This document shows positions 7,939 through 17,424 of a stretch of DNA of 64,000 bases, in pieces; position 1 is the first letter of the stretch; the number at the start of each line of letters is the position of its first letter. The position numbers were made by a program, and so were the translations under genes. This DNA is from Hyphomicrobium sp. CS1BSMeth3 (GTDB taxonomy: Bacteria > Pseudomonadota > Alphaproteobacteria > Rhizobiales > Hyphomicrobiaceae): NCBI RefSeq assembly GCF_900117415.1, contig NZ_FPEI01000005.1:310001-374000 (forward strand), in the 5' to 3' direction. The notes beneath the pieces are model-generated. The model was not told where the DNA came from, made no database searches, and was given only the letters and a program-made list of their open reading frames with translations.

Positions 7939-8940
7939 ATGAGCCGCACCACACCGCCCACTGAATTGAGCGACGCCGAAATCTCCCGGCTCAAACGCAT
8001 CGGCCAGCGGCGCGGGCGCCGCAACCCCGCCAAAGTTCCCGCCCGCCTCGCGCGCACCAGTGCCTTCGCCCCAAAGCGCCGCGGCCTCATCACCGATACC
8101 AACTATGACCGGCTCTACGTGGTGCCCGGCCACTCGATCGTGCGCGTCGCCGGCCGCGAGCTCGGCAGCCAGCACCGCGACGCCCTGTATGCCGTCTTTC
8201 GTCTCGAGCATGAGACCGTGGTCTTGCCCGACCCAAACTCGGCCGTCCACCGCTCCCGCTACCTCCGCGTCACCACCACCTGGCGCGAACTCCTCACCTC
8301 CATGGGCCTCACGCCCCACGTCAACAACGTGACCGCCCTCCACTACACCTTCGAGGACATCAAGAAGGTCGTGGTGACGGTGTATGAAGGCGACCACATG
8401 AAGCTGCTGGAGCAGCACAAGCAGGGCAAACTGCCCCGCTCACCCGGCCGCATGGGCAACATGCTCCACGACGTGGAATGGGAGGGCCTCCAGCTCGACA
8501 GCCGCGTCGTCCTGCACTACGGCGAATGGAGTGCCAACATGGTCTTCTCGGCGAAACTGGTGAGCCTCAACGCCGACGTCCACTTCGCCCTCGCCTCGGA
8601 CTACGCCAAGTCCTACTGGCCCTACATCGACAGCATGCGCAATCACACCTGGGTGGATGAGGAACGCCTCGCGCAGCTCGCCGGACGCGACCTCTGGGGC
8701 CCCCACGAAAGCGCGTCCACCCGCCGCGACTTCCGGAGCAAGTCACGCAAGGCCTTCGACGACATGGTCCGCGCCGGCGGGCTCAAGTCCTGGCGCGTGG
8801 AGGTGAGGGGGGTCGGCCGCCACAAGAGCCACCGCTACCATTACGAGCACGCCCTCAACAGCCAGATGGCACTGCCGCTGCAGCCGCCACCTGATGACGC
8901 GGCTTCTCATCCCGCATCGCGCCGTGCCAACGCCGCCTGA
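7939..8940 (+). CDS. Plasmid replication-initiator-like protein
   Basis: A 333-residue basic protein that would bind the adjacent iterons and open the origin. The frame is open upstream to 7762, but that would run through two iteron pairs, so I place the start at the ATG at 7939 (MSRTTPPTELS). The first 60 residues are basic and disordered. The rest alternates helices and strands (LYVVPGHSIVRVAGRELGSQHRDALYAVF), suggesting the two winged-helix domains of TrfA/RepA-type initiators; the region near 250-310 would be the second. I cannot name the exact Rep family. The identification rests mainly on position behind DnaA-like boxes, the AT-rich stretch and iterons. A nearby integrase means the element can probably replicate after excision. 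Confidence 0.7.
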   Translation: MSRTTPPTELSDAEISRLKRIGQRRGRRNPAKVPARLARTSAFAPKRRGLITDTNYDRLYVVPGHSIVRVAGRELGSQHRDALYAVFRLEHETVVLPDPNSAVHRSRYLRVTTTWRELLTSMGLTPHVNNVTALHYTFEDIKKVVVTVYEGDHMKLLEQHKQGKLPRSPGRMGNMLHDVEWEGLQLDSRVVLHYGEWSANMVFSAKLVSLNADVHFALASDYAKSYWPYIDSMRNHTWVDEERLAQLAGRDLWGPHESASTRRDFRSKSRKAFDDMVRAGGLKSWRVEVRGVGRHKSHRYHYEHALNSQMALPLQPPPDDAASHPASRRANAA

Positions 8941-9745
8941 CCGCGCCAACCGCGACCAAAGTACGCCGCGCGTCCAAAATCGCCACCTACTGCCCCGCAT
9001 CCCAGCCTCAATGCTCCACGCATTTCCAATCACTTAAACGCAATACATCGCTCTCCAAGAACTCCGCTCCGCCCAAAAACCCACTCAATCCCGTACTTCA
9101 TTCCGCCTCACTGCGCCTCGCCCTCGACCGATGATGCCACCCCAAGAGCCCATTGCACGCGCACACACGAGGCCAGCACGCCCTCCGAAAATCGCTGCGG
9201 TCGGTTTCCCGCACCCAACCTCGATCAAATCCAAAAAAGCGGCCACGGGCAGGGGTTTGGCACACCGCCTTGACCCCATGGCGCCATATCAGCCCGGCAC
9301 CTTGATGCACAACGGCATGGTGGCCTGTCGCCAGGACAGCTTGGCAATCGGATCTCAGACGGCGCCCATCACTCCGACGGCCGATGCTCCGGCCTTCCCG
9401 CCAATCGCGATCCCGCCCGTCGCCGCGAGACCAATTGAGTGCCCATCAGGCGCTTCAAAGCGCCCGGACGAACGTCCCCGGCAGCGCACCCCCGCTCGTC
9501 AACCACCACCGACTCATGAAATATCTTCAGCGCCAAGGACCGGGCGGAAAACGAACCAAAAACCGCCCTGACAGCCCTTCGAACGCGCCGCCTAATCTGC
9601 ACGGCTGCGGTTATTATGCCTTGCGCGGCGACGTGAGAGCAAGCAATGCTTTTGGGTGCAAGTTTGCACCTCAAAAGCGTGGCCATTCGCCTGCGGCTCA
9701 AGGCCATGCTTGCCCTCTCAAACGCCGAGGGAGGCTGGATAGCCG
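8941..9745. other. Non-coding interval carrying the candidate oriT
   Basis: About 800 bases between the initiator gene and mobC show no convincing gene on either strand; open frames here lack ribosome sites and recognisable products. The only clear structure is the imperfect inverted repeat at 9648-9678, described separately. Confidence 0.5.
9648..9715 (+). other. oriT: Candidate oriT upstream of mobC
   Basis: GCTTTTGGGTGCA at 9648-9660 pairs with TGCACCTCAAAAGC at 9665-9678 with one unpaired base. A short TGGCC/GGCCA repeat follows, then CCATGCTTGCCCTC, which loosely resembles the IncP/Ti-type nick region (ATCCTG|CC). An inverted repeat followed by a nick-like sequence 70-100 bases before mobC and the relaxase is the expected oriT layout. 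The exact nick base cannot be assigned by eye. Confidence 0.5.
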
Positions 9746-10168
9746 ATGCCACGGAAACCTGCTCGCAAAGCCCATCCGCGCAACCGCCGCGTCTATGTTT
9801 ATCTAACCGCTGACGAACGTCTGCAGCTTGCCGAGCGTGCCAGGGCGGAAAACACCACCCTGACTAACTTCCTCCGCAGCCGCTTTACCGCCAGCCAAAG
9901 CCCCCATCCGCAACCGACGCCACGACGCCGCCTCGCCACCCACGCCCGCGAGCAACTGGCCGTCTCAATCAACAACCTCGCCGTGGAAGCCAGCCGCATC
10001 GGCAACAACCTCAATCAGCTCACCCGCCAGGCCAACAGCGGCATGGTTCCGCTCGGCAAGCGGGAGCTCCAGCAGATCCTTGCCCAACTGACCGACATCC
10101 AATTGCGCGCCACTGCCTATCTCGACGCGGCCCTCTCGCAATCGCCGGGCGAGATCCAGGACACATGA
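9746..10168 (+). CDS. mobC: MobC-like relaxosome accessory protein
   Basis: A 140-residue protein with a very basic N-terminus, then a ribbon-helix-helix-like segment (RRVYVYLTADERLQLAERA). A C-terminal MobC signature follows with NNLAVEASRIGNNLNQLTRQ and downstream NSG. MobC proteins bind oriT, help melt the nick region and assist relaxase cleavage. GGGAGG lies about 12 bases before the ATG. The gene directly follows the candidate oriT and precedes the relaxase by 58 bases, the usual mobC-mobA order. Confidence 0.85.
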   Translation: MPRKPARKAHPRNRRVYVYLTADERLQLAERARAENTTLTNFLRSRFTASQSPHPQPTPRRRLATHAREQLAVSINNLAVEASRIGNNLNQLTRQANSGMVPLGKRELQQILAQLTDIQLRATAYLDAALSQSPGEIQDT

Positions 10169-10226
10169 AATTTGATCCATCCCGCCTCTCACCCATATCC
10201 AGCACCACCTCACCGCCACACAAAAC

Positions 10227-11508
10227 ATGATCGCCAAGAAGGTTGCCCAGGGCAGGGGGTTTCGCGGCGCGCTCAACTACCTTTTGCGCGGCAGCAAGGA
10301 CGCCACCAAAGGCGAGGCCCACCGCGTCGCGTGGATGGCCCTGCGCAATCTCGCCGACCCCAATCCCGAGCACGCGCCCCGACTCATGCAATGGACGGCA
10401 CAGAAAAGCGCGCGCGTGCAAACGCCGCTCATGCACCTGATCATCAGCTGGAGCCGCGACGAAAACCCAACCATTCCCGCCATCGAGACGCTCGCCGACG
10501 CCCACCTCGCCGACATCGGCCTCGACCGCCATCAGGCCATCCTGGTCGTCCACGAGGACAAGGAACACCGCCACCTGCACATGCTGATCAACCGCGTGCA
10601 CCCGCACACCGGCAAGGCCTGGAGCACCTCCAAGGACTACGCGCGCATTGAAAAGAGCATCGGACGCCTGGCCAAAAGCCACGGCTTCACCTTCGTCCCC
10701 GGCCGCCACAATACAGCCGAGGCCCGTCTCCGCATGCCCCGACGCGCCAAGGCCACCGAATACCGCATGCAAGCGCGCACCGGCCGCCGTCCGCGCGCAC
10801 GCTTCTCCGACCATCACATCAGCACGATTGCCGCCAACGTCGGCCCCTTGTTCGCAGCCGCGCGACTGGAAGTCCCTGCAGGACTCCCTGAAAGCCTGCG
10901 AGTTGTCACTCGAAGGGAAGGGGAGGGGGCTGGTTCTCACCAACGGCACGCATGAACTCAAGCTCTCGGATCTCGGCCGCACGATTCGGCTGCCCGACCT
11001 CGAAAAACGATTCGGCGAAGCCTGGAAGATTTACGCAGCACGAGGCCGCAAAACAACGAAATCAGCCGGAAAATCGCCAAGAATACCATCGGCGAATCAA
11101 GCTCAGCGACCCCAAGAAGCGCCGCGGAACGAACCAAAAACCCAGGCAAATGCTCAAAAATCCGGGGTTCTCGCACCCCTCATCCGCGAGGTTGAACACA
11201 TATTCACCTCAACCCTCGGTATTGCCCCAATCCCGCCCGAGGAAATCCAAAAGCTGCTTCTAACTTATATCGAACGCGAGCCTAATGCCGACCGGGGGTC
11301 AGCCAAGCTCGCGGCCAAAGAATTACTCAAGACCTTTTTCGACCGGGGGACTATTTCTCATGACCAATACATTCACGCCGTAGCCGCGCTCGAGCGCCAA
11401 CCCACCCAACCCACCGCGACGAAAGACCGCCCGGCAAAACCCTTTGCCGACTACTGGCAGTCGCCGCCGACGGACAAACCACCACGCTCGAGAGGACGGG
11501 GCCGCTGA
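10227..11508 (+). CDS. MobA/VirD2-like relaxase, interrupted by a one-base frameshift
   Basis: The relaxase nicks oriT and pilots the transferred strand through the coupling protein. The first frame (10227-10955) starts MIAKKVAQGRGFRGALNYLL and carries the metal-binding triad HRHLHMLINRVHP at about 115-127. Around 10857-10863 (gcagccgcgcgactgg) homology moves to the next frame, which reads DWKSLQDSLKACELSLEGKG and continues to the stop at 11508. That second part is the region following the relaxase domain in this family. One extra base would explain it; restored, the protein is about 427 residues. The C-terminus carries W-QS-PP and a basic RSRGRGR tail shared with other proteins of the element. 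The frameshift may be a sequencing error, a real inactivation or programmed. Confidence 0.85.
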
Positions 11509-11530
11509 TAAAGCGTCTCCGGCAGCGGAG

Positions 11531-12538
11531 ATGCACGCCCACGCCTGCTACTTCAACGAAGCTGACAGCGGCCGCCCGCGATGGATGCCCATCCACATCG
11601 GCGATCCCATCACCAAGCGAACCGGCTTCGCCACCGTCCACGAGGTGACCACGCGCACCAATCGCGGGCCGATGGTCGCCAAGATGTTCAACCCGCAGGC
11701 CCTGAAGAGCCTGCGCAATCCCGCCAATTTCGACCAGGTGAAGCGCCTCGTCCTGCTGGTCTCCCAGCGCGACAGCCTGCGCGTACACCCCCAGCACCCG
11801 CTCGACTTCGTAACCTGGCCGCGCCGCCTGATCACGTCCGATCCTGACATCATCAAGGGCGGGCACTTCGACATAACCGCGCTGCAAGCCAAAATCCTCG
11901 GCTTCACCATGGAGCGCCTGACTGACACCCGGCCGCTGCGCGACTTCCTTACGACCAGCTCCAAACGCACACCGCGCGACCATCAAACCAATATCCACAT
12001 TGCCTGCCATCTGGCTCACCAGATCGCGCGCCTGCACGAACACCCCTATCGGTTCGTGTTCGGTGATCTCTCACCGAATAACGTCCACATTTCGACGGAC
12101 ATGCGCCGCGTCCACTTCATCGACGCCGACAGCTATCAGCTGACCTATGCCCTCAACCACGGCGACCAGCTCTTCCGCGTGCTCGGCTTCACGCCGAACT
12201 ACGTCTCTCCCGACGAATTCAGCAACCCCGTCGCCACCGCCCAGCACGACGATTTCGTTCTCGCCATCCTGCTGCTTCAGCTGCTGATGGCGCAACGCGA
12301 CATCCCCGTCCATCCCTTCGATACCCAGGGCGAGATCAACCACAACCGGGCCATCAAGGCCCGCGACTTCCTGTTCGATCGCCAATTGCCACACAAGGAC
12401 AAGCGGCTCGATTTCGCCCTCTGGAACGAAATGCACACCGACCTGCGTGCCGCGTTCCGCAAATCCTTCACCAGCAATACGCCCACCACCGCACGCCAAT
12501 GGACACAGCTCCTCTCCTGCCATTGGAGGTCTCTTTAG
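11531..12538 (+). CDS. Serine/threonine-type protein kinase of a TerY-P-like triad
   Basis: A divergent protein kinase of about 335 residues. The Lys strand is GPMVAKMFNP (Lys near 51), the catalytic loop is FVFGDLSPNNV (Asp near 180, Asn four residues on), and the metal-binding strand is VHFIDADSYQ. All catalytic positions are present, so it is probably active. It is followed by a VWA protein and a PP2C phosphatase, the three parts of the TerY-P phosphorylation triad known from tellurite-type stress clusters and conflict islands. The start at MHAHACYF lies 22 bases after the relaxase stop; an upstream start would overlap the relaxase tail. The position inside the transfer block suggests it modifies relaxosome or coupling components. 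Confidence 0.85.
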   Translation: MHAHACYFNEADSGRPRWMPIHIGDPITKRTGFATVHEVTTRTNRGPMVAKMFNPQALKSLRNPANFDQVKRLVLLVSQRDSLRVHPQHPLDFVTWPRRLITSDPDIIKGGHFDITALQAKILGFTMERLTDTRPLRDFLTTSSKRTPRDHQTNIHIACHLAHQIARLHEHPYRFVFGDLSPNNVHISTDMRRVHFIDADSYQLTYALNHGDQLFRVLGFTPNYVSPDEFSNPVATAQHDDFVLAILLLQLLMAQRDIPVHPFDTQGEINHNRAIKARDFLFDRQLPHKDKRLDFALWNEMHTDLRAAFRKSFTSNTPTTARQWTQLLSCHWRSL

Positions 12539-12965
12539 CGACCATGCCCAACCAATCAGCGTCTTTCCGCCCCCAACCGCACCACATGCCGTCGTACCGG
12601 CAGCGCCAGCGCCTCCTGTCAACGCCGGACCCCATCCACCACAAAACGCCCAACGCCGGCGACGCCGCCCCGCGCCACGCCGTCAGCTCGCGGCCGCCTT
12701 CGTCGCCACGAGCATCCTGATTGCTGGCGCACCCCTTCAACCAATTTCGCTCAAAGAACCTCCGCGCAAAAGCCAGGAGCCGCCGCCCGCACCAACGCCT
12801 CTCATCCTCGCATCCGCCACGCCGATCCTGAGCCCCATCCCCGACATTCCCCTGCCACAGCGAAATCCACGGAGAACCGCCAAGTCAAAACCACCACCAC
12901 TGCCCCTACGAAAACCCTTTGTTCTGAAACCTGTCCCCATACTCGAAAGGAAATCACCGACATGA
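12447..12965 (+). CDS. Proline-rich single-pass membrane protein between kinase and VWA genes
   Basis: This frame (172 codons from a GTG inside the kinase 3' end) encodes a Pro/His-rich cytoplasmic part, an Arg-rich stop (RRRRRPAPRRQ), one membrane segment (LAAAFVATSILIAGAPL, about 80-97) and a Pro-rich tail. No ATG exists in frame, so the start is uncertain. Its stop overlaps the VWA start as ATGA, the same coupling used between the next genes, which favours a real gene. Its role may be to tether the kinase/phosphatase module to the inner membrane near the coupling protein; this is inferred from position only. Confidence 0.5.
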   Translation: MPRSANPSPAIRPPPHANGHSSSPAIGGLFSDHAQPISVFPPPTAPHAVVPAAPAPPVNAGPHPPQNAQRRRRRPAPRRQLAAAFVATSILIAGAPLQPISLKEPPRKSQEPPPAPTPLILASATPILSPIPDIPLPQRNPRRTAKSKPPPLPLRKPFVLKPVPILERKSPT

Positions 12966-13771
12966 ACGCCGATGATATCGTTGCCAGCCTCCTCAACCAG
13001 AACGCGGCCATTCCCGCGAACCAGCTCCACGTAAAGCGCCACCCCCTCGTGCTCCTGGTCGACGTCTCTTGGAGCATGAGCCAAGGCTCGCCCCCCGACA
13101 TCGAGGTGGTGAACACCACGCTGCCCGGCATCCTTCAGCAGATTGCCGACAGCAGCCCGACCGCGCCGTTCGCCGACCGCGGCATCGACGTGTCGCTCAT
13201 CACCTACGACACGACCCCGACACTGGTCATGGACTGGACCCAGCGCGAACAGCTGGTCCCCACCCACACCTCGTTCCACGCCGGCACCTCGACCGCTACC
13301 GCCGCCGCCTTCAAGTTCGCCCTCGGCGTCATCCATCAGCGCCTGCAGGTGTACAAAAAGAACGGCGTGAGCTGGGGAATGCCCAACATCATCCACTTCT
13401 CCGATGGCGGCATCAATGACACCAGGCCCGGCGAGCCGCTGTGGAACAACCTCAGTGCCCGCCTGCGCGGCCTCACCGCCAGCGATGCCCACACACCCAA
13501 TGCCGGCATCCTGCACATGGTCACGCCCAATGGCCGGGCCAACAATGAAACCAAGACGCTCGAAGCCCTCACCGGGCCCGAGACAGTGATCGACATCGGC
13601 AAGGGCGCCCAAGCCATCGCCGAAGCCATCATCCTGCTGTCCGAAGCGCTCGACCAGGCCACCGACCCGTTCGCGCCCTCGACCATGCAGGAAGCGGCAG
13701 AGGGCCACATCGCTGCGGCCAAGCCTCAGAACATCCACCAGCGCCACGACGAAGAAACTTATCCGGCATGA
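12962..13771 (+). CDS. VWA (TerY-like) metal-binding protein
   Basis: A 269-residue von Willebrand factor A domain protein. The MIDAS motif D-x-S-x-S is intact (VDVSWSMS, residues 34-38), followed by a Thr-containing loop (HAGTSTATAAA) and the distal Asp in IIHFSDGGIND. This is the layout of TerY. In TerY-P triads the VWA protein is the adaptor or substrate that the kinase and PP2C act on. The start overlaps the proline-rich gene and the stop overlaps the phosphatase start, both as ATGA. A C-terminal helical extension (about 215-269) has several Ala and Glu residues and no membrane segment. Confidence 0.9.
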   Translation: MNADDIVASLLNQNAAIPANQLHVKRHPLVLLVDVSWSMSQGSPPDIEVVNTTLPGILQQIADSSPTAPFADRGIDVSLITYDTTPTLVMDWTQREQLVPTHTSFHAGTSTATAAAFKFALGVIHQRLQVYKKNGVSWGMPNIIHFSDGGINDTRPGEPLWNNLSARLRGLTASDAHTPNAGILHMVTPNGRANNETKTLEALTGPETVIDIGKGAQAIAEAIILLSEALDQATDPFAPSTMQEAAEGHIAAAKPQNIHQRHDEETYPA

Positions 13772-14544
13772 CCATGCAGCCGCTCCACACCTGCGCCAGC
13801 TATGCCCACCATGGCTGGCGCATTCTCGCCTCCGCCCTCACGGGCCAAAAGCACGAAAACAACGGGCAATCTTGTCAGGATGCCTTCATCGTCGGCGGCA
13901 ACGGCAAAGCCTTCTGGCTCGCCGTCGCCGACGGCATGAGCAAATCCAGCCACGGCGGGGAGGGGGCCGCCGTGGCCGTCGCCGCCCTCGATCAGCACAT
14001 GCGCGAAGCCACCACCCACGACCTGCCGCGCCTCAACAGCGCGTACCTCGCCGCCCACACCGCCATCACCAGCGCCGCAGCACGACGTGGCATCGACCCA
14101 ACAGGCTTCGCCACCACCCTGGTCGCGGCCATCGTCAACGAAGACCAGATCCACTGCGCCAGCATCGGCGACAGCAACATCACCGCCATCTCCTACAGCG
14201 GCGACAAGATCTTCGGCCTGTGCTCTCCGCGCCTCGCGCTGCCAAAACCCGACCCCGTGACCCGAATCCCCAAACGCCGCACCTACGGCATCAACAGCCC
14301 AACCTGGCGCAAGAGCACCACCTTCCGCTCCGTGCCCATGGAAACCCTCGCCGGGTTCATCCTCCACACCGACGGCGCCAATTCCGTCACCGAGCCCGAC
14401 ACCAAGCTCTATGCCCCAACCCTCCACCAGATTGGCGCCAAGAACGACCTGCGCGCCGTTGCCGGCTACTTCTCAATCTACTCCGCCAACATCCGAGACG
14501 ATGACGACGCCACCATCGTCGCCGCCCTGAGGCCACCCTCATGA
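13768..14544 (+). CDS. PP2C-type protein phosphatase
   Basis: A 258-residue PPM/PP2C phosphatase that would reverse the action of the kinase. Motifs run in order: SCQDAF (about 35-40), VADGMSKSSHGGEGA (metal Asp55-Gly56), CASIGDSNI, ILHTDGANS and the final DDDDATIVAAL. All metal-binding acidic residues appear present. The gene is translationally coupled by ATGA overlaps to the VWA gene before it and to the coupling-protein gene after it. That last overlap is unusual and links the phosphorylation module to DNA transfer. Confidence 0.92.
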   Translation: MTMQPLHTCASYAHHGWRILASALTGQKHENNGQSCQDAFIVGGNGKAFWLAVADGMSKSSHGGEGAAVAVAALDQHMREATTHDLPRLNSAYLAAHTAITSAAARRGIDPTGFATTLVAAIVNEDQIHCASIGDSNITAISYSGDKIFGLCSPRLALPKPDPVTRIPKRRTYGINSPTWRKSTTFRSVPMETLAGFILHTDGANSVTEPDTKLYAPTLHQIGAKNDLRAVAGYFSIYSANIRDDDDATIVAALRPPS

Positions 14545-16610
14545 CCATCTCGCCCATCTTCGACCTCGGAAACTACACCACCGCGACGCTGGTCCCGGCC
14601 GTCGAAGCCCTCGCCGCCGACAAATCGGCCGCTCTGTGCATTCCGGTGGCGCCACTGCTCGCCACGCTCTCCGACAATTACTTCGAGGCTTGCCTGCTCC
14701 AGAATGACGAGCGCATCGTCAATCCTCAAAAGGCCATGCTTGAGGGTGTCCAGGCCGCCGGGGCCTACCTCGCAGGCGGTGCCGGTCTCGCCCTCGCGGG
14801 CGCCGTCGCCAAAAACCTCTTCTCCCGCGCTCAATCCTCCCGTCGCCGCTCGCAGCTGACCACCCTCATGCGCAGCGCCATCACCACCCGCGCCATCGCA
14901 AGCCTCGACGAACCTTCCTGCGCCATTCTCATCGGCCACGCCAGACTCGCCGCCCAGCACGCCATCACTCCCGAGGAATGGCACACGTTTCTCGCCAACC
15001 TCGCCTTCCACAACGCCTCGCCGACCTCCACCGTCATCACCCTTGCCGCGGAGCACCAAACCCATCCTCTCGCAACCCAGGTCCAGCGCTTCCTCTCAAG
15101 CAACCTCACCCTTGCGCTCCCGCCCTACAACCGCATCCTCGCCGACGGCGCTGCCCGCATGATGAAAGCACCCGACGTCCGCCCGCTGCTCGAACGCGGC
15201 TCCCGCTGGCTCGCCGCCGATGACCTGGCCGCCAGCCCCACCTTCAAGGCCGAGGCCTCCAAACGCTCACTGATTCTCGGCACCATCGGCCCAGCCAAGG
15301 CGCCCGTCTATTTCGACGGCACGCAAAGCCTGATCACCATCGGCCGCCCGGGCAAGGGCAAGAGCCAGGCTCACATCGTGACCAACCTGCTCAACTACGC
15401 CGGCAGCGCCTTCGTCCTCGATCCCTCGGGCGAGCTCTGGCAGATGACCGCAGGATACCGCCAAAAGCACTTCGGCCCCGTCTACCGCTTCTCGCCCACC
15501 GATCCGCAGGGACGAACCCACCGCTTCAATCCCTTCGACTTCATCGCCCGCACGCCCAACCAGGCCGCCGACGATTGCACCGTGCTCAGCCATCAATTGA
15601 TTGCCGAGAACCCCAACAGCCACGACAAGTTCTGGGACAGCGCCGCCCGCGACATCATCTGGGCCTTTGCCCTCGCCATTGCACTCCGCGGCACGCCGGG
15701 GAAACGCACCATAACGGCCTTGAACCAGCTCATCGGCCTGCCATTTCCCGCTGACGACCCGCGCAAGCAAGCTTTCCTCGCCACCGCCTCCGGCCACTTC
15801 CTCCTGCTGCTCGACGCCATCGCGCAAAACCACAACATCCCCGAGGTGGCCTCTGTCGCCACGCGCATCCGCACCGGCATGCAAGCCGAAGGCAAAATGC
15901 TCGACAGCGTGTTCGCCAACGCGCGCAACGCGCTCTCGCTCTTCGGCCGCTCCGAGGTGCTCCGCAATGCCACCGCGCACAGCGATTGGACACCCGCGCA
16001 ACTTCGGCAGCGCCCTGGGAGCACCGTCTACCTCTGCATCCGCGAAGACGAGCTGACCGCCCTTGCTCCCCTTGTGCGCCTGATCTTTCAAACGCACATA
16101 AAAGTCCTGTCCCGCCTGAAACCCTCAGCCGGGGAACCGCCCATCACCTTCTTCATGGATGAAATGCCCCGTCTCGGGCATTTCGACGCGATGCTGAACA
16201 TGCAGGACACCGGCCGCAAACACGGCCTGCGCCTGTGGATGCTGGCGCAGAACGTCGGCCAGATCATCGACGCCTACGGCAAGCAACGCGGCGAAGGGCT
16301 CATTGAAACCTGCCACGTGCGCATGTTCATGGCCCCCGACCAGGCCGCCTACGACCTCGTAAAACCTACCCTCGGCGAAACCCGCGACATCATCACCGGC
16401 GAAACCCGTCCGCTGGTCTCGCTCAATGACCTCGCCGGCCGCAGGTACGCCGACCAGACCCTCACCATCACCGATGGCGAGCATCCCGCCATGCTCGATA
16501 AAATCCTGGGCGACAAGGTCTACAGCAATCGCTTCATGCCGCCGCCAAGCGTCCCCATGGCTTCAAAACCCACCGCCCAGCCCAAGCCGACACCTGGCGC
16601 CACCACCTGA
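14541..16610 (+). CDS. VirD4/TraG-type type IV coupling protein
   Basis: A 689-residue ATPase that couples relaxosome and substrate proteins to a type IV secretion channel. Walker A is IGRPGKGKSQ (near 268), followed by SAFVLDPSGELW; Walker B is ITFFMDEMPRLGH (near 535). A conserved C-terminal part reads GLRLWMLAQNVGQI. Instead of the usual two N-terminal helices it shows one Gly/Ala-rich membrane-like stretch (AGAYLAGGAGLALAGAVA, about 74-91), so its membrane anchoring may be unusual. It begins inside the phosphatase stop (ATGA). No VirB channel genes follow. It may use a channel supplied by a co-resident plasmid. Confidence 0.92.
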   Translation: MTISPIFDLGNYTTATLVPAVEALAADKSAALCIPVAPLLATLSDNYFEACLLQNDERIVNPQKAMLEGVQAAGAYLAGGAGLALAGAVAKNLFSRAQSSRRRSQLTTLMRSAITTRAIASLDEPSCAILIGHARLAAQHAITPEEWHTFLANLAFHNASPTSTVITLAAEHQTHPLATQVQRFLSSNLTLALPPYNRILADGAARMMKAPDVRPLLERGSRWLAADDLAASPTFKAEASKRSLILGTIGPAKAPVYFDGTQSLITIGRPGKGKSQAHIVTNLLNYAGSAFVLDPSGELWQMTAGYRQKHFGPVYRFSPTDPQGRTHRFNPFDFIARTPNQAADDCTVLSHQLIAENPNSHDKFWDSAARDIIWAFALAIALRGTPGKRTITALNQLIGLPFPADDPRKQAFLATASGHFLLLLDAIAQNHNIPEVASVATRIRTGMQAEGKMLDSVFANARNALSLFGRSEVLRNATAHSDWTPAQLRQRPGSTVYLCIREDELTALAPLVRLIFQTHIKVLSRLKPSAGEPPITFFMDEMPRLGHFDAMLNMQDTGRKHGLRLWMLAQNVGQIIDAYGKQRGEGLIETCHVRMFMAPDQAAYDLVKPTLGETRDIITGETRPLVSLNDLAGRRYADQTLTITDGEHPAMLDKILGDKVYSNRFMPPPSVPMASKPTAQPKPTPGATT

Positions 16611-16759
16611 CCAACCCACCGACGAGAACCCGTGCCCCCAACGCCGGCCCAGAAACACCGCAACACACGCGCCTCGACAAGGTCCCGGCCGGGCCTACGG
16701 TCGACGACCGCGCCAACTCAATTGAGCCAACAGGTCGGAACCGCTTTCATCGGCGCGGT

Positions 16760-17191
16760 CTACCGCTCCACCCCGCCATCCTCGGGCTTGCTCAGAGCCG
16801 TGCAGGCCACGCCGGCATTGCTCGCGTCTATTTCCGCCCGGAAGTAGCGCACCTTCACATCAGCAACGTGCGCCGGGTCCACCTCGCCCAAGGGCGTGGG
16901 CGGCAGGCCGCGCATCTGCTCGGCAAGTTCTTTCTGCACCGCCGTCAGCCTCTCTGCCTCGGCACAGGCCACGGCCCTATCGGCATATCCTGCCGTCGTG
17001 CCCGCTTGCTGAGTTGGCAGCGACCCATCGGTTGAGCCGCGCATGGCCTCGGCCATGTCTTGCGCAAAGTAGCCTGCCACGAAACCTGTTCCCAGCCCCA
17101 TGCCCAGCTTCATGCGATGGCGCCCAACAAAAGCCAGTCCATCCATCAATGCAGTCGTGAAGCGGGTTTTGATCTTCTCATAAGGCGTCAT
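16760..17191 (-). CDS. Small membrane protein with glycine-zipper helix, unknown
   Basis: A protein of about 143 residues if started at MTPYEKIKTRF. The frame is open further upstream to 17368, but those residues look untranslated, and another possible start (MGTINAQ) lies 36 bases upstream. One membrane segment with a glycine-zipper pattern (LGMGLGTGFVAGYFA) is at about 29-45. A soluble C-terminal helix follows with Cys residues in VACAEAERL and GVACTAL. It lies just past the coupling-protein gene on the opposite strand. A role in transfer is possible but not shown. Confidence 0.55.
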   Translation of the reverse strand: MTPYEKIKTRFTTALMDGLAFVGRHRMKLGMGLGTGFVAGYFAQDMAEAMRGSTDGSLPTQQAGTTAGYADRAVACAEAERLTAVQKELAEQMRGLPPTPLGEVDPAHVADVKVRYFRAEIDASNAGVACTALSKPEDGGVER

Positions 17192-17424
17192 CAGGGGGGC
17201 CTCGCTTTGCGCGTTGATTGTCCCCATCCTATGAGAGCCCGCACAACATCTACTGACCTTCCACCTGACAGCGGCACCCATCGGCCGAAGCCATATATGC
17301 AGGGTATCCCCGTCCCCAAGCCGCCATTCCAAAAGCCGCTCGTTTCGCGCCCTGCAGATCACGGCCAAACCCCCGTGGCCCCCAGCATCAACTCGAGACG
17401 ATCATCCAAAATCGCGCCCCACGT

